Part shown: one piece after another, positions 6,689-14,983 of the stretch
How the letters are laid out: each line of letters begins with the position of its first letter
Position numbering within the stretch: position 1 is the first letter of the stretch
NCBI GenBank assembly: GCA_934636425.1
Contig: CAKUAV010000031.1
Coordinates: forward strand, 1-21,964
Length of the DNA: 21,964 nt
Origin: an uncultured Clostridia bacterium
Lineage (GTDB): Bacteria > Bacillota > Clostridia > Christensenellales > Aristaeellaceae
Direction of reading: 5' to 3'
Notes under the pieces: model-generated
What the model was told of the DNA's origin: nothing
Database searches by the model: none
What the model saw: only the letters and a program-made list of their open reading frames with translations
Made by a program: the position numbers and the translations under genes

Positions 6689-7858
6689 TTAGATCTCCGG
6701 GATCTCGATCTCGATTTCGTGGCCGACCTCGGCGGACTTGCAGATGCCGTCGATGATGGCCTGGTTGTACAGGATCTGGCTGGTGGGAACGGGCGCGGGC
6801 GTGCCGTTCTTCACAGCGTCCAGGAAGCTGCGGATCTTGATGTCGAACAGGCCGGGGCCCTTGTGGGGGATCAGCGGGATGGTGGTCTGCACATGGTTGC
6901 CGGCAACGTCATGATACAGCGTCATCGGGCTGGTGAACGTGCCGTTCCAGCAGTCGGTCGAGGGGATGCGCAGAGCGCCCTCGGTGCCGAAGAGTATGGT
7001 GTCACCGGGGGTGTCGACGTGCATGGCCCAGGCGATACGGAAGTCCAGAATGCAGTCGCCCTCCAGGCGCACGAACGCGGCGGCGAAATCGTCAACGCTG
7101 AAGCGCTTGGCGTTCTCCTCGGCGGTGTGGAACTTGTCGGGGGTGGCGTACTTCGGGTTGGTTCCGAAGTAGGCGGACTTGTAGCCGGAAACGGTCAGGG
7201 GCTTCGGATAGCCGATGGCGTTCAGCACGACGTCCAGAGAATAGCAGCCGATGTCGCCCAGAGCGCCGATGCCGGCGGTCTTCTTCTCGATGAATGTGCT
7301 GTTCGGGATGCCGCGACGGCGGCCGCCGCCGGTCTGGATGTAGTAGATCTTGCCCAGAACGCCGGAATCGACGATCTTCTTGATGTTCTGCATATTCTCG
7401 TCGCCGCGGGGCTGGAAGCCGATGGACAGCACCTTGCCGCTCTTCTTCTCGGCGCGCATGACTTCGATGGCCTCTTCAGTGGTGACGGTGAAGGGCTTCT
7501 CCAGCAGGACGTTCACGCCATGCTCGAGGGCATAGATGGTGGGAACAGCGTGGGCGGCGTTGTAGGTGCAGACGGAAACGGCGTCCAGCTGCTCGTTGTC
7601 GATCATTTCCTTGTGGCTGGGGTAGAAGCGAACGCCCTCAACGCCAAAGCGCTCCATGAAGGCCTCGGCCTTGCCGGGGATCAGATCGGCGGCGGCGACG
7701 ACGTCGACGTCGGGCATGTTCTTGTAGCTCTGGATATGCGCCTCGGCGATCCAGCCGGTGCCGATGATGCCAACCTTCAGCTTGCGGGACGTGTCAACCT
7801 TTTTCTCTTCTTCGGCCTGAGTAAACTGGCTCAGAACCGCATCAGCGTTTTTGCCCAT
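6689..7858 (-). CDS. Gfo/Idh/MocA family oxidoreductase
   Basis: This is a 389-residue NAD(P)-dependent oxidoreductase, probably acting on a sugar or sugar derivative in the cytoplasm. The Rossmann motif GIIGTGWIAEAH is at residues 30-41 and the family's EKP motif (LLEKPF) at 120-122. The active-site region GDIGCYSLDVV is at 201-211, with Tyr at the position where many members have His. The C-terminal alpha/beta domain follows. The N terminus carries about 25 residues more than typical members. GGGAGG lies 9 nt before the ATG at 7858; the upstream ATG at 7897 has no such site. Substrate specificity cannot be read from the sequence. It has its own promoter and terminator, so it is probably monocistronic. 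Confidence 0.93.
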   Translation of the reverse strand: MGKNADAVLSQFTQAEEEKKVDTSRKLKVGIIGTGWIAEAHIQSYKNMPDVDVVAAADLIPGKAEAFMERFGVEGVRFYPSHKEMIDNEQLDAVSVCTYNAAHAVPTIYALEHGVNVLLEKPFTVTTEEAIEVMRAEKKSGKVLSIGFQPRGDENMQNIKKIVDSGVLGKIYYIQTGGGRRRGIPNSTFIEKKTAGIGALGDIGCYSLDVVLNAIGYPKPLTVSGYKSAYFGTNPKYATPDKFHTAEENAKRFSVDDFAAAFVRLEGDCILDFRIAWAMHVDTPGDTILFGTEGALRIPSTDCWNGTFTSPMTLYHDVAGNHVQTTIPLIPHKGPGLFDIKIRSFLDAVKNGTPAPVPTSQILYNQAIIDGICKSAEVGHEIEIEIPEI

Positions 7859-7914
7859 GTGGATATACCTCCCCAATATTGCGTCGCGGGGATACAAATT
7901 CCCCTACACCGCAG

Positions 7915-7951
7915 ATTATAACATATTCGCCGCCGGATTGGAATAGCCAAT
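7915..7951 (-). promoter_or_regulatory. Promoter region of the oxidoreductase gene with inverted repeats
   Basis: On the minus strand TATAAT lies at 7915-7920. The -35 at 17 bp spacing is weak (TTCCAA, 7938-7943). The weak -35 lies inside the palindrome ATTGG-AATAG-CCAAT (7937-7951). A wider inverted repeat pairs GGATTGGAA (7935-7943) with TTCCAATCC (7979-7987). A weak -35 under a palindrome suggests a regulator site; the regulator is unknown. The rest of the gap to 8090 holds no gene I can support. Confidence 0.5.
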
Positions 7952-8090
7952 TTTCAATTTTGCTTATTATTTTATTCTTTCCAATCCAAGGCGCGCGCCG
8001 CTATGTCCTCGGCCTGACAGCGCTCGATACGGCGCTGCGAAAAATCTCCGCCGCGCGCGTCATGCCCTCTCAAGGCGCGCTGTTATCTGG

Positions 8091-8126
8091 AAAAAACAGA
8101 GGAGCCGCCTGATTCAGACGGCTCCG
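8091..8126 (-). terminator. Terminator of the 8518-9945 gene, distal copy with U-tract
   Basis: GGAGCCG and CGGCTCC pair around an 11-nt loop. On the minus strand this copy is followed by CTCTGTTTTTTCC, a good U-tract. An identical 30-bp sequence at 8468-8497 lies next to the gene but lacks the U-tract, because the element at 8127-8467 has been placed between them. Confidence 0.85.
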
Positions 8127-8467
8127 CATACAGTCGAAAAACTCTCGAGTTTCCAATCGCGCCCGGCGGCGTGTACGGGCGTGGCGGGGCGATTGAAAGC
8201 GGCGGAAAATCCCATTTCCAGAGCAAAACTGGCAGGAGCGGCAGGTGCGTGGGGCTTGCTCCCCCGCCAGACTGTCGCAAAACCTTCGGAGAGCTCGAAA
8301 GGGTCGAACTCTCTCGAATTTTCAAACATATCCGGCAGCGTGTGCGATGGGGCAAACGACTTTTTGCGGCGGAAAATCCCATTTCCAGAGCTAAGGCTGG
8401 AGAATGTGGCATGCAGCGTGGGAGTTTGTTTCCCGTCCACCAGCTTGTCAAATTCTTTTTTGACAAG
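8127..8467 (+). mobile_element. Terminator-associated MITE-like element, copy 2 (composite)
   Basis: This 341-bp non-coding segment lies between perfect 30-bp direct repeats (8097-8126 and 8468-8497). It starts near CAGTCGAAAAACTCTCGAG and ends TTCTTTTTTGACAAG. It appears to be two family units in tandem, with a second left end (CAGACTGTCGCAAAACC) at about 8270. Both halves contain GGCGGAAAATCCCATTTCC. The module of about 50 bp seen in copies 1 and 3a is absent here, leaving one AGCAAAA-type motif. Orientation relative to the neighbouring terminator is opposite to copy 1. No protein is encoded. Confidence 0.78.
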
Positions 8468-8497
8468 CAGAGGAGCCGCCTGATTCAGACGGCTCCG
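8468..8497 (-). repeat. Duplicated terminator hairpin without U-tract
   Basis: This is identical to 8097-8126. It lies 20 bp past the stop codon of the 8518-9945 gene, so it is the original terminator position. On the minus strand its U-tract has been replaced by the palindromic element end. Confidence 0.85.
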
Positions 8498-8517
8498 GGA
8501 AGAGTGGTGATTGTACG

Positions 8518-9945
8518 TCAGTTGAGGCCGAAGAGCGAGAGCAGCTCGGCCACGCCGGGCGCGGCGGCGAGTATGGAGACGGCGTTTTCGAAAACCGTGG
8601 AGAACTCATTGTCCAGCTCTTCCATATCCTCGCTGCTGGGGTTTGTGAGGTCAATGACGTCGTCGCTGGCGGCATAGGCCTGATCGGAGGTGTACAGGCG
8701 CAGCTCGGTCTCGATGCTGGCGGTGGCGTACAGCTCGTCGTTTTCGCTCATTTCGAATATCACCTTGCCGGGGTAGGTCACGCCGCTTTCATCGGTCGCG
8801 GTTTCGCCGGCCAGATAGGTGAGCGTGAATGTGCCCACATCCTCGTACAGCTCGTCCTCGTAGAGGTAGTCCTCAAAGTAGGTGAGGCTCAGCGTCGCGC
8901 TGCGGGCGGCGTTGTTGGTGCTAAAGAGCAGGTGGAAGCCCTCACCCTCGGACTTGCCGTTTTCCTCGATGTTGTCCATGTAGATGGAGACGCTCATGTC
9001 GCCGTCGGCCTTGGGGATCACAACGTCGGCGATCATGTAGTTCGTCGGGCCGTATTCGTCGGGGATCGCGGCGTAGATGTTGACGTGCGTGTCGTTTTCG
9101 TTGTTGAACGAGACGCACTCATAGGAGATTGTGTCGCTTCCATCCTCGGTGTTTTTCGCGTCGTAGGAGAGGACGTAGTCGCCGTTTTCGGTGGTCAGCA
9201 TATAGCCGCTGATGGAAACCGGGAGTGTGGTGACTTCGATTCCCAGCGAGTCGTCGGCGGCGGCCAGAAGGGCGTTGAAGGCGTTGGCCAGATCGCTGAT
9301 CAGCGCGTCGAGCTCGGGATCGAGCGCGCGGCAGTCCTCGATCAGCTTGATCAGGTCGGCGGCGCTGGTTTCAAACTCATAGCAGTCGCCCACCAGAGTG
9401 GTCTCGTCGTCGTACTCATAGCTGGTGTCCGCGGTGTGCTCGATGTGCAGCGCCTTGACGGCCAGATCGGACAGCTGCTCGGCGACCTCGCTGGAGGGCA
9501 CATAGTCCATGAGCGCGGTGAAGGCGCCCAGCAGATCGTTCAGCTGCGGCTCAAGCGCCGCAAACATCTCCGACATATCGTTCAGATCGCCCAGATCGCT
9601 CGCGAACTGCTCGGTCAGCGTTGTGAAGGGCAGCTTGACGCTCTTCTTCATGCCGTCCAGGCCGGCGATGATGGCCTCGCCGTTCCAGTTGGCGCCGCCG
9701 CTCAGCGCGGTCTGGTCGCCGCCCATCAGCGAGAACAGCAGACGGCCCATGCCGTTTTCCATATCCACGCCGCCGTCTATGGTCAGCGCAACCTCGGCGG
9801 AGTAGGTCTTGCCGTCGATTGTGACGGCGGGGTTCTTCAGCGTGAGGGCGGTGGAGGAATAGCTCTCGGCCAGAGCGCTCAGAGGCGCGCAGGTCAGCAC
9901 CAGCGCCAGAATCAGGGCCAGCAGGGACAGATGCTTGCGGTTCAT
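8518..9945 (-). CDS. Secreted protein of unknown function
   Basis: The protein has 475 residues and a typical signal peptide: MNRKH, then a hydrophobic stretch LSLLALILALVLTCAPLSA, with probable signal peptidase I cleavage after ALA at about residue 26. The mature part is acidic and rich in Asp, Glu, Ser, Thr and Tyr, with beta-like stretches such as YECVSFNNENDTHVNIYAA. I recognise no catalytic motif, repeat or surface anchor. The Cys in the signal region does not sit in a good lipobox. AAAGGAG lies 7 nt before the ATG at 9945, and the protein then begins with the signal peptide; the upstream ATG at 9972 is not used in this reading. Cell-surface or extracellular location is inferred. Confidence 0.88.
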   Translation of the reverse strand: MNRKHLSLLALILALVLTCAPLSALAESYSSTALTLKNPAVTIDGKTYSAEVALTIDGGVDMENGMGRLLFSLMGGDQTALSGGANWNGEAIIAGLDGMKKSVKLPFTTLTEQFASDLGDLNDMSEMFAALEPQLNDLLGAFTALMDYVPSSEVAEQLSDLAVKALHIEHTADTSYEYDDETTLVGDCYEFETSAADLIKLIEDCRALDPELDALISDLANAFNALLAAADDSLGIEVTTLPVSISGYMLTTENGDYVLSYDAKNTEDGSDTISYECVSFNNENDTHVNIYAAIPDEYGPTNYMIADVVIPKADGDMSVSIYMDNIEENGKSEGEGFHLLFSTNNAARSATLSLTYFEDYLYEDELYEDVGTFTLTYLAGETATDESGVTYPGKVIFEMSENDELYATASIETELRLYTSDQAYAASDDVIDLTNPSSEDMEELDNEFSTVFENAVSILAAAPGVAELLSLFGLN

Positions 9946-9987
9946 ATCGAATCTCCTTTCATTGTTGGGCATTTAGCCAGTATCATA

Positions 9988-10016
9988 AGCATACAGTATC
10001 CGCGCGCAAAATGCAA
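9988..10016 (-). promoter_or_regulatory. Promoter of the secreted-protein gene
   Basis: On the minus strand TTGCAT (10011-10016) and TATGCT (9988-9993) are 17 bp apart, about 45 bp before the start codon. The divergent gene at 10108 has only a weak candidate -10 (TATTAT, 10080-10085). Confidence 0.6.
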
Positions 10017-10107
10017 CAAAAATCTTTTCATTTGTCGCTGTGGACGCTCAAAAACGTCATTAAGGCGGACGAGCGCGCATATTATGGCGGCAAAGGGGTG
10101 ATTCATC

Positions 10108-10509
10108 ATGGCGGAACAATCAAGGCGCGGCGTGATCGCGGCGCTTCTGCGCGGACTGGCCGCGGCCATAGGCGCGACGCTCGTCGGCATGCTGATTCTG
10201 TCGGCGCTCGTGGTGTGGGCGGCGCTGAGCGACACGGCGCTGGGCGCGCTCAATCAGGCGCTCAAGCTGATCGCCATCGCCGCGGGCGCATTGTGCGCAG
10301 TGCGGCCGGGCGGCGAGCGCGGCCTGGTCAAGGGCGCGTGCGTGGGGCTTGTGTACATCGCGCTGGGCTACGGCGTGTGCGCGCTGTTTAACGATCTGCT
10401 GGTCACGCCGTCCATGCTGGCGCTCGAGCTGCTCATGGGGCTGGGCGTCGGCGCGCTGTGCGGCGCGATCACGGCCAATCTGCGCCCTCTGCGCCGAAAG
10501 CGCGCATAA
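10108..10509 (+). CDS. TIGR04086-like four-TM membrane protein
   Basis: This is a 133-residue integral membrane protein with four hydrophobic segments: GLAAAIGATLVGMLILSALVVW, LKLIAIAAGALCAV, GACVGLVYIALGYGVCALF and LLMGLGVGALCGAITANL. A conserved-looking Gly/Arg loop (VRPGGERGLVKGACVG) lies between TM2 and TM3. This pattern and length fit the TIGR04086/YrzE group, whose function is unknown. AAGGGG stands about 10 nt before the ATG. A strong terminator follows 10 bp after the stop codon, so it is a single-gene unit. Confidence 0.8.
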   Translation: MAEQSRRGVIAALLRGLAAAIGATLVGMLILSALVVWAALSDTALGALNQALKLIAIAAGALCAVRPGGERGLVKGACVGLVYIALGYGVCALFNDLLVTPSMLALELLMGLGVGALCGAITANLRPLRRKRA

Positions 10510-10519
10510 ACTCTCACGC

Positions 10520-10553
10520 CGGTGCGTTTCAGCAATGAAGCGCGCCGTTTTTT
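10520..10553 (+). terminator. Intrinsic terminator of the TIGR04086-like gene
   Basis: CGGTGCGTTTC pairs with GAAGCGCGCCG (11 bp with two G-U pairs) around a 6-nt loop and is followed by six T residues at 10548-10553. Confidence 0.92.
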
Positions 10554-10574
10554 GTCTCTGCGCCGCCGCATAGC

Positions 10575-11420
10575 CCGCCGCCATCCGCTTCGACAACCGT
10601 CATCCGTTCAGGCATCGCCGTCTGCATCAGCCAGCGTCAACCGATTCGCGCGTCGTCATTCACTCCGACAACCATCACCCGTTCAGGCCACCGTCGTCCG
10701 TTCAAGCCACTGTCGCCCGCATCAATCAGCACCAACCGAGTCGCGCATCGTCAACCGCTCCGACAACCGTCACCCGTTCAGACCATCGTCGCCCGCATCA
10801 ATCAGCACCAACCGAGTCGCGCGCCGCCAACCGCTCCGATCACCATATCCGTTCAAGCCATCGCCGTCTGCATCAATCAACGCCAACCGATTCGCGTGTC
10901 GTCCTTCACTCCGACTGCTATTGTTCGTTCAGCCCGCCGCCATCCGCTTCGACCAATGTCAACCGATTCGAACGCTGCCATCCACTCCGACAACCATCGT
11001 CCGTTCAAGCCGCTGTCGCCCGCATCAACCAGCGCCATACGATTCGCCCGCCGTCATCTATTTCGATAACCATCGTTCGTTCAGGCATCGTCGCCCGCAT
11101 CAATCAGCGTCAACCGAGTCGCGCGTCGTCATCCACTCCGATAACCATCATCCGTTCAGGCATCGTCGCCCGCATCAATCAGCGTCAACCGAGTTGCCCA
11201 CTGTCATCTGCATCAACCAGCGCCAACCGATTCGCCCGCCGCCATCTATTTCGACAACCGTCGTCCGTTCAGACCATCGTCGCCCGCATCAATCAGCGGC
11301 AACCGAGTCGCGCGTCGTCAGCTGTTCAGGCCGACGTCATTTGCTTCGATCAACGCCATCGCTCCGACTGCCTCCATGCGCTTCAAGCAATATCATCCGC
11401 TTCACCCGCCGCCCTTCGCG
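10575..11420. repeat. Degenerate ~75-bp tandem array between convergent genes
   Basis: About 845 bp are built from an imperfect unit of roughly 75 bp. The marker CGCCCGCATCAA (with variants) occurs at 10714, 10790, 10862, 11017, 11092, 11167 and 11281, so most spacings are 72-76 bp, with one double unit and one shorter block. Recurrent blocks include TCCGACAACCRTC, CCGTTCARGC and CAACCGAKTCGCGC. The plus strand is rich in C and poor in G. A plus-strand open frame of 371 codons crosses the array, but it begins inside the terminator hairpin at 10520-10553, has no ribosome binding site, and the repeats are read in different frames, so I do not call it a gene. From 11421 to 11614 I see no gene. 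Confidence 0.88.
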
Positions 11421-11614
11421 CCGGGTGCCCGCTGCGCCGCTCGGACACTTTTTTCACATGGGCGTCGGCGGGGCGACTGCCTCGGGAAAGATCGGCTGCG
11501 GTGAGGGCGGCGGAGGCGCTGTTCGTTTTTTGCGGGATTTTGCGCTTTTTTTGCAAAAATGCGCAGAAAATCGCGCTTTTGATCGCATTCGTTCGGGGCG
11601 AATCGGCTGCTTCG

Positions 11615-14026
11615 TCAGACCGGCCGCGCCAGCGTGAGCGTCACGGGGCCGTACAGTCCGCCGTCCAGCGATTCCCGCTCGAACAGCAGCGTCTTTTCGT
11701 GATACATGCCGATTTCGTCCTTCGGCCAGCGGTCGATCACGTCGGTGTGGACGATTTCGTTGGCGGGCGTGTTGGCCACTTCGATCGTCAATTCGAATGC
11801 GCCCTGCGGCGCGGGGAACGTCGCTTCAAACGGCGGCATGGCGGCCAGCGCGGCTTCCTCGCTGTTCACCAGCACGCGCGCCGAATAGGCGACCCGACCC
11901 AGCGCCAGGCGATAGACGTCGCCCGGCTGAACAGTGCAGCTCGGCTCGATGCGCGCGCGGTAGTGTACCTCGCCCGAGAACGCTTCGCCCAGTCGATCGC
12001 GCCAGCCGCCCAGCTCGGCGGGCAAAAACGGCGCGTCGATTTCATCGCGGCGGATGCCCATGTCGTCGATTTTGTAGGCCGAAACGGGCGCAGATGTGAA
12101 ATCGGACAGCGTCTGTGCGGCAATATCGCGGTATTCGGGCGCTGTTTCAAGCGCGTCGCTCGTGAAGAGGAAGGCGCAGGCCTGACCGGCGTTAAGCCGC
12201 ACGACGGTTTCGCCGCTTTCGGCGATTTCCGGGCGATGAATCGCGCCCTCCTCCAGCGCCAGACGATAATCGGGCGCGCCCTCGTCGAAGCGCACGCGGG
12301 ATACGCAGCATTCTCCGCCCTCGTTGACGATGAAATACAGCGTCTCGCCGCGGCTCAACGCGATGCGGCGGGCGCGCAGCGCGGCGTTTTCGCAGCGCAT
12401 GACCGGCTGAGGCGTGAAGGGCGCAAGCAGTGCGAGCTTTTCGGCGACGTCGGAGGGCATATGGCGGCATTCGGGCACGATCACCGCCCTGTAGACGGCC
12501 GTGCCGATGCGCAGCGCGCCGTCCTCAATCGCGGCCATACGAATCGCCTCGTCGTCGATCGCGTCGAAATCGACGCCGGCGCGCTCGAGCGCCAGTCCCT
12601 TCGCGCGGAAGGAATCGGCGGCGCGGCGGGCGGTTTCTCCGTCGGCGAGCAGGTCGCGGTCGGGAACGTAGAGCGCGGCGTCGACGATTGCGTCGCCCAG
12701 CTGGAGCAGATACTGCGTGCGGTCGATCAGCGCGTTGAGCGCGCGCATATGGCCTATGCCGGGCACCTCGGGGGTATAGCAGGGGCGCATGGCCAGCGGC
12801 GTGACGCGCTCGCGGTTGGCTGGCACGTTCATGCCGTTGAGCACGGTCAGCCCGCGCACAAACTGTCCGTTGGCGACGGCGCGCGTCTGATCCCATGTCA
12901 GTCCTGCGCCGAATATGTTGAAGGACTCGCTCACGCACAGCCTGCCGCCGTTCTGCCGCGCGGCGGAGGACGCGAAGCGCGTGAAGAAGGGAATCTCGGC
13001 GGGCTGGGGCGCGGCGGTCATGCCGGGCGCGGTCAGCTGCCGCCAGATCAGATCCACGCCGGGCATATCCATCAGCCGGAGCGCGGCGAGCAGACTGCCG
13101 CAGCCGTACTCCCGCGCGCCGTGCAGACTGTCCTCGCGGTTGAGATGGCCGCACAGCGCCATGCCGTGACTGCGGCACCAGTCGCGGATCGGCCGCAGAT
13201 ACTGCCCCCGAAACAGCGCGCCGCACAGCGCGTAATAGTCTATGCGAACCTGCTCGTCCGCGGGCGCGGTGTATTTTTCCGGATCGAGGATTGCGCTAAG
13301 CCGCTCGGTCAGGTCGTAGCCGTATTCGTCCATGAACAGCTCGGGCAGATCGTCGCGCCAGGCCGGCATATGCGCGCCCGGCTCGTCTGTGAACATATAG
13401 TGGGCGTAGCGGCCGCTCAGATCCTTCAGCGCGGCGGCATAGCGCTCATGGGTCAGGCGTATGAACAGATCGGTGGCGCGGCCATCGAGCGGATTGGCCA
13501 GCGCCGTGGCGGCGGCGCGCTTTGCGCAGTATTCGTCCAGCAGGCGATCCTCGCCAAAGCGATCCCCGGCATGAACGCGCGCGCCGTCCGAGAATGCGGC
13601 GATCACCTCATGCGCGGGGCGATAGGCCACGCCGGCGGGCAGGCGAACCGCGCGCCGCACCAGATCCTGCCGGATCAGATCGGGCTCGAGCGCCACGACG
13701 CGGCGATTGGCGCTCCCGGACGGCCAGCCGCCCTCGTCGTAGAGCCAGAACCCCATGTCGCGCGCCTTCGCGGCGCGGGCGGCATAGGCGATCAGCTCGA
13801 AAAAGGCGTCCGTCAGATAGCCGGGGGAGAGCGGCGTGCGCATATTGTTCGGGCGAAAATCGGCGGGCATGGGGATGACGTACACCGAGCGTATGCCAAA
13901 GGACAGCATTTCGTCCAGTTCGCGGTCAATGAGATCGGGCGTGATGGGGCCGTTCCACGGCCAGGCGTAGACCGGCGCGTTTTCGGACGGCGGGTTCTGG
14001 AAGTGGGCGCTGTCGAATGCGGACAT
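11615..14026 (-). CDS. GH106-like glycoside hydrolase (alpha-L-rhamnosidase type)
   Basis: This is an 803-residue, apparently cytoplasmic glycosidase with no signal peptide. An N-terminal TIM-barrel part carries WLYDEGGWPSGSAN (about residues 95-107), FTDEPG with a candidate catalytic Glu at about 215, HGMALCGHLNRED (287-299), and CVSESFNIFGAGLTWDQ (364-380) followed by NGQFVRGLTVLNGMN. These motifs resemble GH106 and related rhamnosidase-like proteins. The last 150 residues look like a beta-sandwich sugar-binding domain of the GH2 type (RVLVNSEEAA ... DGGLYGPVTLTLARPV). AGGAGG lies 8 nt before the ATG. Acting on rhamnose-containing plant glycans is an inference from the family. No transporter or sugar kinase lies next to it. 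The large antisense open frame is a shadow. Confidence 0.85.
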   Translation of the reverse strand: MSAFDSAHFQNPPSENAPVYAWPWNGPITPDLIDRELDEMLSFGIRSVYVIPMPADFRPNNMRTPLSPGYLTDAFFELIAYAARAAKARDMGFWLYDEGGWPSGSANRRVVALEPDLIRQDLVRRAVRLPAGVAYRPAHEVIAAFSDGARVHAGDRFGEDRLLDEYCAKRAAATALANPLDGRATDLFIRLTHERYAAALKDLSGRYAHYMFTDEPGAHMPAWRDDLPELFMDEYGYDLTERLSAILDPEKYTAPADEQVRIDYYALCGALFRGQYLRPIRDWCRSHGMALCGHLNREDSLHGAREYGCGSLLAALRLMDMPGVDLIWRQLTAPGMTAAPQPAEIPFFTRFASSAARQNGGRLCVSESFNIFGAGLTWDQTRAVANGQFVRGLTVLNGMNVPANRERVTPLAMRPCYTPEVPGIGHMRALNALIDRTQYLLQLGDAIVDAALYVPDRDLLADGETARRAADSFRAKGLALERAGVDFDAIDDEAIRMAAIEDGALRIGTAVYRAVIVPECRHMPSDVAEKLALLAPFTPQPVMRCENAALRARRIALSRGETLYFIVNEGGECCVSRVRFDEGAPDYRLALEEGAIHRPEIAESGETVVRLNAGQACAFLFTSDALETAPEYRDIAAQTLSDFTSAPVSAYKIDDMGIRRDEIDAPFLPAELGGWRDRLGEAFSGEVHYRARIEPSCTVQPGDVYRLALGRVAYSARVLVNSEEAALAAMPPFEATFPAPQGAFELTIEVANTPANEIVHTDVIDRWPKDEIGMYHEKTLLFERESLDGGLYGPVTLTLARPV

Positions 14027-14209
14027 GGAAAATTCCTCCTTTTATATATGCCGCCGGAGAGAGGGCAAAATTCTCCGCTCTGCGGATATACCGTCCATTT
14101 TGTTCTGTCAGTCGCTGAAAGGCGTTGCCGGGACGCGCCTCAAGAGGCGCTCGCCTGCAGTTTTACGCCGCTTTTATTCCTAAAATCATTTTGAAAAGTC
14201 ATTTCGAAA

Positions 14210-14233
14210 AGAGCTGCCTTTGAAGAGGGTTCA
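14210..14233. repeat. Direct repeat left of element copy 3a
   Basis: This 24-bp sequence beginning AGAGCTGCCTTTGAAGA is repeated at 14486-14510 with one inserted base and one substitution. On the minus strand it forms a weak hairpin whose last bases run into CTCTTTTCG, again a hairpin plus U-tract pattern, though much weaker than at copies 1 and 2. Confidence 0.7.
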
Positions 14234-14485
14234 CAGGCTGTCGACCCCCTGGAGAGCTCGGGAGAGCTGGAACCCTCTCGAGCTTTTAATCGTGCTCGGC
14301 AGCGTGTATGGCGGGCGCGGGACGATTGAAAGCGGCGGAAAATCTCATTTCCCAGAGAAAAAATCGTTTCCTTGCAGTTTTTGCGCCCGGAAATCTGAAA
14401 GATTTTTAGCAAAACTGGTCGGGTGGCAGTGGCGAGTAAACTTGCTCTCCCGTCCACCAGCTTGTCGAAATTTTTTGACAGACTG
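14234..14485 (+). mobile_element. Terminator-associated MITE-like element, copy 3a
   Basis: This is a 252-bp non-coding element with the clearest inverted ends: CAGGCTGTCGA at the left, and TTTTTTGACAGACTG at the right (reverse complement CAGTCTGTCAAAAAA). It carries the internal hairpin GCTCGGGAG/CTCTCGAGC (14256-14283) followed by TTTTAAT. From about 14340 to 14470 it is nearly identical to copy 1, including the module that copy 2 lacks. It is flanked by imperfect direct repeats of 24-25 bp. Confidence 0.78.
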
Positions 14486-14510
14486 AGAGCTGCCTTTGAA
14501 GACGGGCTCA
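14486..14510. repeat. Direct repeat right of element copy 3a
   Basis: This matches 14210-14233 except for one extra base and one C/T difference, which suggests an older insertion than copies 1 and 2, whose flanking repeats are still perfect. Confidence 0.7.
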
Positions 14511-14576
14511 AATCTGCCGTTTCGAAAATTTTCCGCTCTGAAAGCGCGGCGCTCCTCTGCTTTATTGCGCGCCGGA

Positions 14577-14802
14577 AAACGCGCACTGCGCGCAGGACTG
14601 TCGAAAAACCTTCGGAGAGCTCGAATGAACCCTTTCGAATTTTCAAACGCAACAGCGAGTACGATGCGGGCGGGACGATTTATGCGGCGAATAATCCCAT
14701 TTTCAGAGCAAAAACCGGAGAGGGCGGCATGCGGCGGAAAACTTGAAGCCCCGTTCGCCGGCTTGTTAAGACCTTTTTGACAGGCAAACGCGCACGGGCG
14801 CG
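14577..14802 (+). mobile_element. Degenerate MITE-like element, copy 3b, with flanking repeats
   Basis: The core at 14593-14785 begins CAGGACTGTCGAAAAACC, contains the family blocks TTCGGAGAGCTCGAA and GGGACGATT, and ends TTTTTGACAGG. Flanks at 14577-14592 and 14786-14802 share AAACGCGCAC and a following GCGCG, an imperfect direct repeat. On the minus strand the flank is CGCGC-loop-GCGCG followed by TTT, so it too is a small hairpin with T residues. It appears to be an old, decayed insertion. Confidence 0.6.
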
Positions 14803-14907
14803 CCTCTGCATTCCGGGAATGCAGATCAGGCGGCATTCTCAGACAGTGAAAACGTCTCTCAAAGAGCGTCGATTTTCGCAGAAAACGGCCTGCGCACGCC
14901 GCCTTGC

Positions 14908-14940
14908 AAAAAGAGCGCGCCGCAATGAAAGGCGCGCTCT
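14908..14940 (-). terminator. Intrinsic terminator of the six-TM protein gene
   Basis: AGAGCGCGCC and GGCGCGCTCT form a perfect 10-bp stem around a 9-nt loop and are followed on the minus strand by TTTTT (14908-14912, overlapping the stem foot). It lies 44 bp after the stop codon. Confidence 0.92.
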
Positions 14941-14983
14941 GATATGCAGCGTAAAAAAACTCGAGAGCAGCGGCGCGCTGGCG

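Noticed and set aside
7984..8096. Possible gene remnant in the GC-rich part upstream of element copy 2
   Set aside because: No protein similarity could be recognised and no start signal is present; composition alone is not enough.
11530..11600. Terminator for the GH106-like gene
   Set aside because: T- and A-rich runs with short GCGC pairings are present, but no single stable hairpin with a proper U-tract could be assigned.
10522..11637. 371-codon open frame across the 75-bp array, possible repeat protein
   Set aside because: It begins inside a terminator hairpin, lacks a ribosome binding site, and successive units are read in different frames.
11501..14194. 897-codon open frame on the plus strand, antisense to the GH106-like gene
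   Set aside because: The minus-strand frame has clear family motifs and a good ribosome binding site; the plus frame has neither.
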